The translations under genes and the position numbers were made by a program. Shown piece by piece: positions 53,726 to 61,216 of a stretch of 64,000 nt of DNA (within the stretch, counting starts at the first letter, position 1; every line of letters starts with the position of its first letter). Origin of the DNA: CAVSRC01 sp963830205 (GTDB lineage Bacteria > Pseudomonadota > Alphaproteobacteria > Rhizobiales > Kaistiaceae); NCBI GenBank assembly GCA_963830205.1, contig CAWHLP010000020.1:62001-126000 (forward strand), written 5' to 3'. Under the pieces are notes generated by a model. It was not told where the DNA came from. It was given only the letters and a program-made list of their open reading frames with translations, and searched no databases.

Positions 53726-55006
53726 TCAGTTCCCCATCAAGAGGGCGGGCAGCCAGGTGCTCAGCGCCGGGATGAGGCTGAGCAAAGCGAGCACCACCAC
53801 ATTGGCGAGAAGGAACGGCAGCGCGCCACGGAACACGGAGATGATGCTGTGGCCGGAGATCGAGGCGCAGACGTTGAGGCACATGCCGACCGGCGGCGTC
53901 ACCAGCCCGACGGCGAGCCCCGAGATCAGCACCGCGCCGAACTGGATGGGCGAGACGCCGAGCATCTTCAAGGCCGGCAGGAAGACCGGCGTGAGCAGCA
54001 GGATGGCCGGGCTGACATCGACGAAGAAGCCGATGGCGAGGATGACCACGGCGACCGCCAGAAGTGCTGCCTGCGGCCCGAGCTGAAGCTGGTCGAACAG
54101 GATGCCGATCATCTCGGTGACGTGCTCGAGTGCCAGGATCCAGGTGAACACCACCGAGAAGGCGATGATGATCATCACATTGGCTGAGCTCAGGATGGCG
54201 TCGCCGAACAGCTTCGGCAGGTCGCTGAGCTTGAGGCCGCGATAGACGAACAGGCCGGCGATCAGGGCGTAGGCCGCGCCGACCGCCGCCGATTCGGTGG
54301 CAGTGGCGACGCCGGTCACCACCGAGCCGACGACGATCAGCGGCATCAGCAGCGCCGGCACCCCGTCGCGGGTACAGCGCAGGATTTCCTTCAGCGACAG
54401 GTCGACCTCCTCGCGCGGGTAGCGGTTGCGGTGGGCGAGGAAGAGGACGATGCCCATCTGGAAGACGCCGACCATGACGCCGGCGATCAGGCCGCCGAGG
54501 AACAGCCGCCCGACCGATTCGGAGGCGGCGAAGGCATAGATCACCATCGGGATCGACGGCGGGATGATCATGCCCATGGTCGACGAGGCGGCGACCAGGC
54601 CGGTCGCCATGCGCACCGGATAGCCCTTGCGCTGCATGGCCGGGATCATCACCTGGCCGATCGAGGCGGCGTCGGAGACCGACGAGCCGGAAATCCCGCC
54701 GAAGACCATCGAGGTGAGCACCGAGACCAGGCCGAGGCCGCCGCGCAGGCGGCCGACGAAGAGCATGCAGAAGTCGATCAGCCGCGCGGTCAGGCCGCCA
54801 TGGTTCATCAGGTGGCCCATGACGATGAACAGCGGCAGCGACAGCATGATGGAGGAATTCATGCCGGCGAAGACGCGCGCCGGCAGCACCGCGATCAGCG
54901 CCGGCTGATAGAGCAGGAAATAGAGCAGCGCCGAAATGCCCATCGAGAAGCCGATCGGCACGCCGATGAGCATGAAGACCACCAGGCTGCCGATGAGCAC
55001 CAGCAT
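53726..55006 (-). CDS. TRAP transporter large permease (DctM), second system
   Basis: 426 residues. MLVLIGSLVVFMLIGVPIGF, FGGISGSSVSDAASIGQVMI, ASSTMGMIIPPSIPMVIYAF and SGLAVGLVTPPVGMCLNV are DctM signatures. ATG 55006 is the family start; the larger open frame upstream is not conserved. Convergent with the GMC gene, four bases between stops. Pairs with the DctQ at 55014 and DctP at 55621. Confidence 0.92.
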   Translation of the reverse strand: MLVLIGSLVVFMLIGVPIGFSMGISALLYFLLYQPALIAVLPARVFAGMNSSIMLSLPLFIVMGHLMNHGGLTARLIDFCMLFVGRLRGGLGLVSVLTSMVFGGISGSSVSDAASIGQVMIPAMQRKGYPVRMATGLVAASSTMGMIIPPSIPMVIYAFAASESVGRLFLGGLIAGVMVGVFQMGIVLFLAHRNRYPREEVDLSLKEILRCTRDGVPALLMPLIVVGSVVTGVATATESAAVGAAYALIAGLFVYRGLKLSDLPKLFGDAILSSANVMIIIAFSVVFTWILALEHVTEMIGILFDQLQLGPQAALLAVAVVILAIGFFVDVSPAILLLTPVFLPALKMLGVSPIQFGAVLISGLAVGLVTPPVGMCLNVCASISGHSIISVFRGALPFLLANVVVLALLSLIPALSTWLPALLMGN

Positions 55007-55013
55007 GGCGGCC

Positions 55014-55527
55014 TCACTCCGTCGTCCTGAGGCGGCGCGAGCGCCAGCGCGACCAGGCGCGTCAGGCAGAAGAGGACCGCGAACAGGCAGCCGATGGGGA
55101 TGGCCACCTCGACCAGCGCTTCGGGCGTGTGGAGGACGGGATCCCGGCTGCCGCCGACGACGCTGATCCAGTCGAGGCTGTAGATGAACAGGAAGACGTG
55201 GAGGCCGCCGATCAGGACGACATCGAGCATCTCCACCCACCTGCGCCCGCGCGCCGGCAGCAGCCCGATCAGGCTGTCGATGCGGATATGCTTGCCGCGG
55301 GCGATGTCGACGGCGGCCCCGAGCGCGGTCGTATAGATGAACAGCATGACCGCCGCCTCGCTGCCGCCGACGATGGTCGCGTTGAAGCCGTAGCGCAGCA
55401 CCACCAGCACCACCACCAGCACGAAGATGAAGGCGAAGATCGCGGTGAGCAGCGCCCGCAGCGTCCGCACCAGCACTTCCTCGAGGCGGAGCACGAAACG
55501 GGTTGTGGCGGCGGCTGGGGCAGTCAT
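55014..55527 (-). CDS. TRAP transporter small permease (DctQ), probable 3' frameshift
   Basis: About 170 residues if corrected. Four helices are visible (LRALLTAIFAFIFVLVVVLV; MLFIYTTALGAAVDIARGKH; VEMLDVVLIGGLHVFLFIYS; IPIGCLFAVLFCLTRLVALA). As read, the frame runs on to 54895, overlapping dctM by 112 bp with non-conserved residues. Dropping one C at 55019/55020 yields GAC GAC GAG TGA, a stop seven bases before the dctM ATG, the usual arrangement. I therefore set the end at 55014. Start ATG 55527 (MTAPAAATT). Confidence 0.78.
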
Positions 55528-55620
55528 GGCGCGACTCTGGAGCTTGTTCCAGGTCCACCCCGCCGCCCGGAGGCTACGTACACCCTCCGGGCGGTTTGGG
55601 AGGTCCGGCAAACCAAGGGA

Positions 55621-56607
55621 CTATTTGCCGGCAGCAATCGCCCTGTCGACCTCGTCCTCGGTGAACGTGCCGCTCTCGATGTAGTTGTCCCAGACGGGAC
55701 GCACGGCCGCGACGAACTTGGCACGGTTCTCCGCCGTGATCTCGTTGATGGCGATCTTGTCCTTGAGGAAGGCGAGGTAATCGGCCTCGGAGGCCAGCCA
55801 GTTCTCGTCGCTCCACGCCATCGCATCCCTGGCGGCCTTGTCGAACACGGCCTTCAGGTCATCCGGCAGGGACTGGTACCAGGCGAGGTTGACCATGAAC
55901 GGATCGGGATGGATCTGGTAGTTGACCAGCGACATGTACTTCTGCGCTTCGTAGAACTTCATCACCACGATGTTGGAAGGCGGGTTCTCCTGCCCGTCGG
56001 CGACGCCCGTCTTGAGGGCCATGTAGACCTCGCCGTAGGGGATCGAGGTCGGGTTGGCGCCGAGCGCCTGGAAGGTCTTGACGATGGTCTCGATGCCGGG
56101 CGTGCGGATCTTCAGGCCGGCAACATCCTCCGGCGCATTGATCGGGTGCTTGTTGTTGGTGATCTGGCGGAAGCCGCCGGCCACCCCGGTGGCGGGGATG
56201 TAGTAGCCATTGGCCTCTGCCGCCTTGGCGATCTCGGTGCCGAAATCGCTGCGCATGGCCTTCAGCACGGCGGCGGTGTTGTCGTAGAGGAAGGGCAGCG
56301 TGTAGATCAGGAACTTCTCGTTGGCCTTGGTGAAGGCGCCGCCCCTGGTCCCCTGGACGGTGCCCATCTTCACCATGTCCATCACTTCCGGTTCGCTGCC
56401 GAGCTGGCTCGACGAGAAGATCTCGACGGCGATGCGGCCGGCGCTCGCCTTCTCGACGGCGTCCTTGAACATCAGCATCGACTTGTGGCGAACCGAGTCC
56501 TCGGGCTGCGAGTGGGCGAACTTGAAGTTGAATTCGGCTGCGACGGCCGGCAAGGCGAGCGCCAGACCCGCCGCCACCATGACCGCCCGCACAAGGGCTT
56601 TATGCAT
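55621..56607 (-). CDS. TRAP transporter substrate-binding protein (DctP), second system
   Basis: 328 residues from ATG 56607 with GGGAGG just upstream; the longer frame is not conserved. Signal peptide MHKALVRAVMVAAGLALALP, cleavage near AVAAE. Conserved FKFAHSQPEDSVRHKSMLMF, VEIFSSSQLGSEPEVMDMVK, GLKIRTPGIETIVKTFQALG (Arg for carboxylate) and MALKTGVADGQENPPSNI. Sequence pattern is close to C4-dicarboxylate and sugar-acid binders. Head of a dctPQM operon; divergent from the TetR gene at 57127. Confidence 0.92.
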   Translation of the reverse strand: MHKALVRAVMVAAGLALALPAVAAEFNFKFAHSQPEDSVRHKSMLMFKDAVEKASAGRIAVEIFSSSQLGSEPEVMDMVKMGTVQGTRGGAFTKANEKFLIYTLPFLYDNTAAVLKAMRSDFGTEIAKAAEANGYYIPATGVAGGFRQITNNKHPINAPEDVAGLKIRTPGIETIVKTFQALGANPTSIPYGEVYMALKTGVADGQENPPSNIVVMKFYEAQKYMSLVNYQIHPDPFMVNLAWYQSLPDDLKAVFDKAARDAMAWSDENWLASEADYLAFLKDKIAINEITAENRAKFVAAVRPVWDNYIESGTFTEDEVDRAIAAGK

Positions 56608-56669
56608 ATGAACCTCCCATCTTTTGCCCCCCGCGCCGCGTCTGAAGCGTTTGCCGGGCGGCGAAGCGA

Positions 56670-56685
56670 TCGGTCGATCGACCGA
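56670..56685. promoter_or_regulatory. 16-bp palindrome upstream of second TRAP operon
   Basis: TCGGTCGATCGACCGA, a perfect palindrome, 63 bp upstream of the dctP start. Size and symmetry fit a TetR-type operator, and a TetR gene is divergently placed. The link is inferred. Confidence 0.5.
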
Positions 56686-57049
56686 GTCTGCTGATCCGGC
56701 GGCGGATGCCGGCGGACACCTCACGAGCGCGCTCTGTCGCCTGCCGATTCGGGCTTCTCCCGGGCTGGCATCTCCCCGCTTGGCGGGCAATGCCGACAGC
56801 AGCGCCATGACTGCACCGAAAACCTACTCGTAGGTCATGTCAATTCAAAAGCCGCTTTCGGGCAGAGGCGCGACAACCGGTCGCAGAACTAGTATACCAG
56901 ATAACACAAGGCACCGCGCGACGCGGAAATAGCAATAATATCAACTTTCTAATGATCCATCTCGGCGCCAATCGGACCATTTTGCATGCTCATCCATTTG
57001 CGCTAGGCTCCTCCCAGCGCCCGCAAGGCGCTTGTTGACGGAACCGCTG

Positions 57050-57097
57050 GAGTGTACATACTCCATACTCTCTGACCAAAATCCATACCCTCCATAC
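57050..57097. promoter_or_regulatory. Repeated TCCATAC motifs and near-palindrome before TetR gene
   Basis: GAGTGTACATACTC (57050-57063) is a near-palindrome. TCCATAC then occurs at 57062-57068, 57082-57088 and 57091-57097. The array ends just before the possible GTG start at 57100. It may be the autoregulatory site of the downstream regulator or of its extra N-terminal domain. Confidence 0.45.
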
Positions 57098-57126
57098 CGG
57101 TGTCGCCGGTCGTTGGGAGTGCCTCG

Positions 57127-58095
57127 TTGACGACGTTTCCGCGTAATGTCCGCGTCGGCCGCAATGGCCGCATCGGCATCCTCAAGAAGGTGCCGCGCGA
57201 CCTGTGGAACCATCCGCGCTACGCGCCCCATGCCAAGGTGATCGAGCGGTCGACCGGAACCGAGGACGCCGATGTGGGCGTGCCGATCGCGCTCGCCATG
57301 CTGAACACGCTCGAGGAGGAATTCGCCGCCGCCCGCGCCGAGCTCTCCCGGCGCAGCAATGGCGGCGATGCCGGCCGCCCCGCCGAACCGCCCGGCGATG
57401 ACGGCGAGGATATGAGGCCGCGCCCGAAGCAGCGCGTCTCATCCAAGGTCGGCGAGCGGACGCGACGCGAGATTCTCACCGCCGCCATGCAGGAATTCGC
57501 CGCCAAGGGATTCAGCGGCGCCCGCGTCGACGCCATCGCCGCCAACACCAGCACGACCAAGCCGATGATCTATTATCACTTCGGCAGCAAGGAGCGGCTC
57601 TACGCCGCCGTGATGGAGGAGGCCTATGGCGGCGTGCGCTCGACCGAACAGGGCCTGCACCTGGCCGATCTTCCGCCAGCGGCGGCGATGCGCCGGCTGG
57701 TCGAGGCGACCTTCGACTATCATGCCGAACACCCGGACTATGTGCGCCTGATCAGCGTCGAGAACATCGAGAAGGGCCGCCACATCGCCGGCCGGCCGTC
57801 GCTGGTCGAGCGCAACGCCATCGCCCTCGACACCGTCAGCGACGTGCTCGAGCGCGGCGAGCGCGACGGCTCCTTCCGGCCGGGCATCAGCCCCTGGCAC
57901 CTGCACTTCATGATCAGCGCGCTGTGCTTCATGCGCGTCTCGAACCGCTATTCCATGCGCGCCGTCTTCGAGAAGGACCTGTGGGACAAGGAGGACGTGC
58001 CGGCGCAGCGCCAGATGGTCGTCGAGACCGTCCTGCGCTACGTCGCGCCCGACACTGCGCCGTCCGCACCGCCTAAGGCGAGGGCGAGCGCATAG
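57127..58095 (+). CDS. TetR-family regulator with integrase-like N-terminal domain
   Basis: About 322 residues from TTG 57127 (GGGAG seven bases before); GTG 57100 is an alternative. Residues 1-75 (PRNVRVGRNGRIGILKKVPR, then VIERSTGTEDADVGVPIA and TLEEEFAAARAEL) resemble the DUF6538-type N-terminal domain of tyrosine recombinases. A Pro/Gly-rich linker follows, then a TetR HTH (RREILTAAMQEFAAKGFSGA, TSTTKPMIYYHFGSKERLYA) and a C-terminal TetR ligand domain (DYHAEHPDYVRLISVENIEK). One continuous frame, so the fusion is real in this sequence. Divergent from the second TRAP operon and probably its regulator. Confidence 0.82.
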   Translation: MTTFPRNVRVGRNGRIGILKKVPRDLWNHPRYAPHAKVIERSTGTEDADVGVPIALAMLNTLEEEFAAARAELSRRSNGGDAGRPAEPPGDDGEDMRPRPKQRVSSKVGERTRREILTAAMQEFAAKGFSGARVDAIAANTSTTKPMIYYHFGSKERLYAAVMEEAYGGVRSTEQGLHLADLPPAAAMRRLVEATFDYHAEHPDYVRLISVENIEKGRHIAGRPSLVERNAIALDTVSDVLERGERDGSFRPGISPWHLHFMISALCFMRVSNRYSMRAVFEKDLWDKEDVPAQRQMVVETVLRYVAPDTAPSAPPKARASA

Positions 58096-58133
58096 GTGCG
58101 GACGTCCTCGCGTCCGTCGTCGGAGTTTTTATC

Positions 58134-58163
58134 CGGGTATTATTGCGCCGCCAATAACACCCG
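58134..58163. promoter_or_regulatory. Inverted repeat upstream of GIY-YIG gene
   Basis: CGGGTATTATTG-CGCCGC-CAATAACACCCG, a 12-bp stem with one mismatch. It is flanked by ATCCGGGTATTA and ACCCGGGTATAA, so CCGGGTAT also recurs as a direct repeat. It ends 30 bp before the ATG at 58194. Operator or structured leader; alternatively a terminator of the TetR gene. Confidence 0.55.
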
Positions 58164-58193
58164 GGTATAAATCCAGGCGAAGGAGCCGACACG

Positions 58194-58529
58194 ATGAAGC
58201 GCGAGGACAGGCGGGCCGCGATCACGGCCTACAAGGAACGCAAGCCGCCGGCCGGCGTCTATGCCATCCGCTGCAAGCCGACGGGCCAGTGCTGGGTGGG
58301 CAGCGCGCGCGACCTCGGGACGATCGAGAACCGCCACCGCTTCGGCCTCAGCCACGGCGGCCACCCCAATCGCGGCCTCCAGGCGGCGTGGCAGGAGCAC
58401 GGCGCGGCGAACTTCACCTTCGAGCGCGTCGAGACGTTTGCCGAGGACATGAAGGACTACGTCCGCGACCAGGCGCTCAAGGACCGGCTCGCCTTCTGGA
58501 AGGCGGAGCTCAGCGCCGAGGCGATCTGA
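58194..58529 (+). CDS. Small GIY-YIG nuclease-family protein
   Basis: 111 residues. AGVYAIRCKPTGQCWVGSAR is the GIY-YIG strand pair (GVY and WVG in place of GIY and YIG), RHRFGLSHGGHPNRGLQ provides the basic helix, and the region ending FTFERVE follows. The catalytic Tyr and Arg appear present, but the usual downstream Glu is uncertain. Stand-alone small members are widespread and of unclear function; some are homing-endonuclease relatives, others may act in repair. Located between a TetR gene and an IS, with its own inverted-repeat leader. Confidence 0.8.
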   Translation: MKREDRRAAITAYKERKPPAGVYAIRCKPTGQCWVGSARDLGTIENRHRFGLSHGGHPNRGLQAAWQEHGAANFTFERVETFAEDMKDYVRDQALKDRLAFWKAELSAEAI

Positions 58530-58582
58530 GTCCCGGCGATATTCAGGCCCATGCCCGGCGTCATCGGGATTCTCACCTCCCC

Positions 58583-58592
58583 CCTTGTGGGG
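58583..58592. repeat. Left target-site duplication of the IS
   Basis: CCTTGTGGGG immediately left of the element, repeated exactly at 59783-59792 on the right side. Confidence 0.85.
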
Positions 58593-59782
58593 CAGGGGAA
58601 TCGCATGTGGCTTTGGGATGGGTGTTGCCAAGATTGGCGAACAGGATTCTGAGGGTCTCTCCACGTTTTCGGGGAGAGGGCCATGGAGCGGTTCAAGGGC
58701 TGCTTTGCTGATCTGCCGGACCCGCGCGCTGCCAATGCGGTGCACGATCTGACCGAGGTGTTGTTCATCGCACTGGCAGCGCTGTTGTGCGGGGCGGAAG
58801 GCTGCGTCGACATGGCTGACTTCGGCCGTGCCAAGGAGGGCGTCCTGCGCCAGGTACTGCACCTGGCACATGGCATCCCCAGCCACGACACCTTCAGCCG
58901 GGTGTTCCGGGCGCTGAGGCCGGAGGCCTTTGAGGCCGCCTTCGGCCGTTTCATGGCGGCCTTCGGGCGGGCCAGCCGCATCCGCGGGGTGGTGGCGATC
59001 GACGGCAAGGCGGTCAAGGGCGCCTTTGCCCGCGGCCGCAAGACGACGCCGCTGCATCTGGTCAACGTGTGGGCGGCCGAGGCCCGGCTGGTGCTGGCGC
59101 AACACACCGCTCCCGACCGGAACGAGACGGCCGGCGTCCTCGAGGCGCTGGCGCTGCTGTCGCTCAAGGGCTGCACCGTCACAGCCGATGCCCTGCATTG
59201 CCGCGCCGACACCGCCCAGGCCATCCGCGACGCCGAGGCCAACTACGTGCTCGCCCTCAAGGAGAACCATCCCAAGCTGTGGGCCGATGTCCGCCAGACG
59301 ATCACCAGCGCCAAGCGCAGCGACCAGGCGTGCAGCGAGCAGCCGATCAGCCATGGTCGCCAGGAAAGGCGCGAGATCGTCGTGGTCAGCGCTGCCGGCC
59401 TTGGCCGCAAGCATGCCTTCCCTGGCCTGCGAGCCGTTGCCCGGCTCACTTCACGACGCACGCTCGAAGGCAGCCACAGCGAGGAGGCGGTTCGCTACTT
59501 CCTGCTCTCCCGCCGCTTCTCCGCCAAGCGCCTGCTCACCATCGTGCGACAGCACTGGGGCATCGAGAACCAGCTGCACTGGGTGCTCGACGTCATCCTC
59601 AACGAGGATCGCGCCAGGAACCGCAAGGATCACGGGCCCGAGAACATCGCCATCCTCAGAAAGCTCGCCCTCAACCTGCTGCGATCCCATCCCGACACCG
59701 CTTCCATCCGCCGAAAGGTCAAACGCGCCGGATGGGACGATGCCTTCCTCCTCTCCCTCCTCGCACACATGCGATAGCCCTG
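58593..59782 (+). mobile_element. Complete ISAs1-family insertion sequence (1190 bp)
   Basis: The ends are inverted: left CAGGGGAATCGCATGTG and right (reverse complement) CAGGGCTATCGCATGTG, 15 of 17 matching, with the CAGGG terminus usual for ISAs1. A 10-bp direct repeat CCTTGTGGGG flanks both ends. One intact transposase fills the element. Joining the flanks restores CCTCCCCC-CTTGT-GGGGGAGG, so it landed in the loop of an intergenic hairpin. The intact ends and duplication indicate recent insertion. Confidence 0.9.
58683..59777 (+). CDS. ISAs1-family transposase (DDE)
   Basis: 364 residues. N-terminal FKGCFADLPDPRAANAVHDL and VLFIALAALLCGAEGCVDMA match the DDE_Tnp_1-associated domain. The DDE residues fall in VVAIDGKAVKGAFARG (D), CTVTADALHCRADTAQAI (D) and QHWGIENQLHWVLDVILNED (E). 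Length is normal for H-repeat/ISAs1 transposases. No frameshift or stop, so the element may be active. Ends five bases before the right terminus. Confidence 0.95.
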   Translation: MERFKGCFADLPDPRAANAVHDLTEVLFIALAALLCGAEGCVDMADFGRAKEGVLRQVLHLAHGIPSHDTFSRVFRALRPEAFEAAFGRFMAAFGRASRIRGVVAIDGKAVKGAFARGRKTTPLHLVNVWAAEARLVLAQHTAPDRNETAGVLEALALLSLKGCTVTADALHCRADTAQAIRDAEANYVLALKENHPKLWADVRQTITSAKRSDQACSEQPISHGRQERREIVVVSAAGLGRKHAFPGLRAVARLTSRRTLEGSHSEEAVRYFLLSRRFSAKRLLTIVRQHWGIENQLHWVLDVILNEDRARNRKDHGPENIAILRKLALNLLRSHPDTASIRRKVKRAGWDDAFLLSLLAHMR

Positions 59783-59792
59783 CCTTGTGGGG
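59783..59792. repeat. Right target-site duplication of the IS
   Basis: CCTTGTGGGG immediately after the right inverted end; identical to 58583-58592. Confidence 0.85.
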
Positions 59793-59957
59793 GAGGCCGG
59801 GTGGGGGGTGCACCGCTGCGGGAAGGCAAGGCGACGATGGAGCCGGCCGCGCCGGCGGAGGCAAGGCCGCGTTCTCGCGCACGCAGCGCGCGCTTGTCGG
59901 CCTCGTGCCTCCCCTCGCCGCTGTCACCCTCACCCGGTTCGCCTAAACTCGCTTGCA

Positions 59958-59998
59958 GTTCGCTAAGGCGAACCGCCCTCTCCCTGCCAGGGAGAGGG
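59958..59998. repeat. Pair of intergenic hairpins
   Basis: GTTCGC-TAAG-GCGAAC (59958-59973) followed by CCCTCTCCCTG-C-CAGGGAGAGGG (59976-59998), both perfect. They lie between the IS and the 3' end of the methyltransferase gene. They look like genomic palindromic repeats; a terminator role for the methyltransferase is possible, although no T-tract follows. Confidence 0.65.
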
Positions 59999-60049
59999 AA
60001 GGGTTTGGCATGGCCAGTGAATGTCGATTGAGTCTCGCGGCGTCCGCCG

Positions 60050-60664
60050 TCAGCCGCGCTTGACCGCGACCAGATCGACCAGCGCCGACATGCCGGAATG
60101 CGCCGTCCCCTCCTCGATGACGGCGTCATAGGCGCTGAGCGTCACGATCTCCATGTCGGCGAAGGCGGCGCGCAGCATCTCCTCGCTGTAGAGCTGCGGC
60201 GCGTGGCGCGGCCCGCCGGTACCATAAGCGAGCTGTCCCGCTCCATAGCCCTCCATGAGCAGCACGCCGCCGGGCTTGAGGGCGCGCGCCATGTTGGCGA
60301 AGAAGGCCGGACGGTCCTCCGGATCGACGAACTGGACGAAGATCGCCACCACCGCGTCATAGGCGGCGACCGGCCACGCCCACTGGAAGATGTCGGCCTG
60401 TTCGATCGCGAGCGTGACGCCGCGCGCCTCGGCCAACCGCTTCGCCTTGGCGATGGCGACCGGCGAGGCCTCGATCGCATGGACGTGGGCGCCCTCACCG
60501 GCGAGCCAGACGCCGTTCCGCCCCTCGCCATCGGCCACAGCCAGCACATGGGCGCCGGGGGCGATGCGAAAAGCCTCGCGTACCAGGAAGGCGTTCGGCT
60601 CGACGCCATAATGGTAGTCGTCCGTGGCGTAGCGCTGGTCCCAGTGTCCCTTTGGTGTCGTCAT
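60050..60664 (-). CDS. Class I SAM-dependent methyltransferase
   Basis: 204 residues from ATG 60664, with GAGG seven bases upstream; the longer frame overlaps the mmcB gene and is not conserved. HWDQRYATDDYHYGVEPNAF begins the domain; motif I is VLAVADGEGRNGVWLA, then HAIEASPVAIAKAKRLA and YDAVVAIFVQFVDPEDRPAF. This resembles the tellurite-resistance/thiopurine-type small methyltransferases. Substrate unknown. Immediately downstream of mmcB, likely cotranscribed. Confidence 0.85.
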   Translation of the reverse strand: MTTPKGHWDQRYATDDYHYGVEPNAFLVREAFRIAPGAHVLAVADGEGRNGVWLAGEGAHVHAIEASPVAIAKAKRLAEARGVTLAIEQADIFQWAWPVAAYDAVVAIFVQFVDPEDRPAFFANMARALKPGGVLLMEGYGAGQLAYGTGGPRHAPQLYSEEMLRAAFADMEIVTLSAYDAVIEEGTAHSGMSALVDLVAVKRG

Positions 60665-60672
60665 CCGGTGCC

Positions 60673-61161
60673 TCAATCGATCGTGGATAGGACGCCCGCG
60701 TCCGGGTCGACCAGGCCGTGCAGCCTGATGGCGGCGGCCTGGGCGAAGCGCAGCAGCATGGCCTTGCGGGTCGCCCCGGCGAGGCGATGTTCCGGCGCAT
60801 CGCGGATCATTTCGGCTCCGAACTGATCGGCCAGGATCAAGCCGGCATCCCCGGGAAACAGGTCGAGCGGCACGCCGGCGTGGCTGGCGAAGAACAGCCG
60901 GTCGCAGGAGAGCCGATAGTCCGGCCACTTGTTGTCGGCTCGGAAATCCTCGACCGACGACTTGATCTCGACGATCCACACCTCGCCGCCCGGCCCCAGG
61001 CCGACCACATCGGCGCGGCGGCCGGTCGCCAGCGGCAACTCAGTCACATGGGCGAAACCCAGCCGGCGCAGCAGGCGGCCGACGCCCCGGCAGACGGCGG
61101 CGGCGTGGGCGGATTGCCGCCCATCAACCGGCGGCACGATGGCGGAGAGGTCGGTCAGCAT
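60673..61161 (-). CDS. mmcB: MmcB-family DNA repair protein
   Basis: 162 residues with a PD-(D/E)XK-like nuclease core: RRADVVGLGPGGEVWIVEIK (Asp and E-x-K), then SSVEDFRADNKWPDYRLSCD and DLFPGDAGLILADQFGAEMI. The family is largely alphaproteobacterial; Caulobacter MmcB is induced by damage and contributes to mitomycin resistance. Full length. Lies between lpxXL and the methyltransferase in the same direction. Confidence 0.88.
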   Translation of the reverse strand: MLTDLSAIVPPVDGRQSAHAAAVCRGVGRLLRRLGFAHVTELPLATGRRADVVGLGPGGEVWIVEIKSSVEDFRADNKWPDYRLSCDRLFFASHAGVPLDLFPGDAGLILADQFGAEMIRDAPEHRLAGATRKAMLLRFAQAAAIRLHGLVDPDAGVLSTID

Positions 61162-61216
61162 GAGAACAAAAGTGGCACAGCACTGGCGCCAAGGGAAGGG
61201 CGATCAAAAGCCCTTG

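Larger units (their letters stand above)
56608..57126. other. 519-bp divergent region between TRAP operon and TetR gene
   Basis: No gene supported. It contains a 16-bp palindrome at 56670-56685, a markedly AT-rich block around 56880-56960 with ACTAGTATACCAG (TATACT on the minus strand as possible -10), and repeated TCCATAC motifs before the TetR gene. An antisense open frame at 56941-57231 lacks any recognisable domain. Confidence 0.6.
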
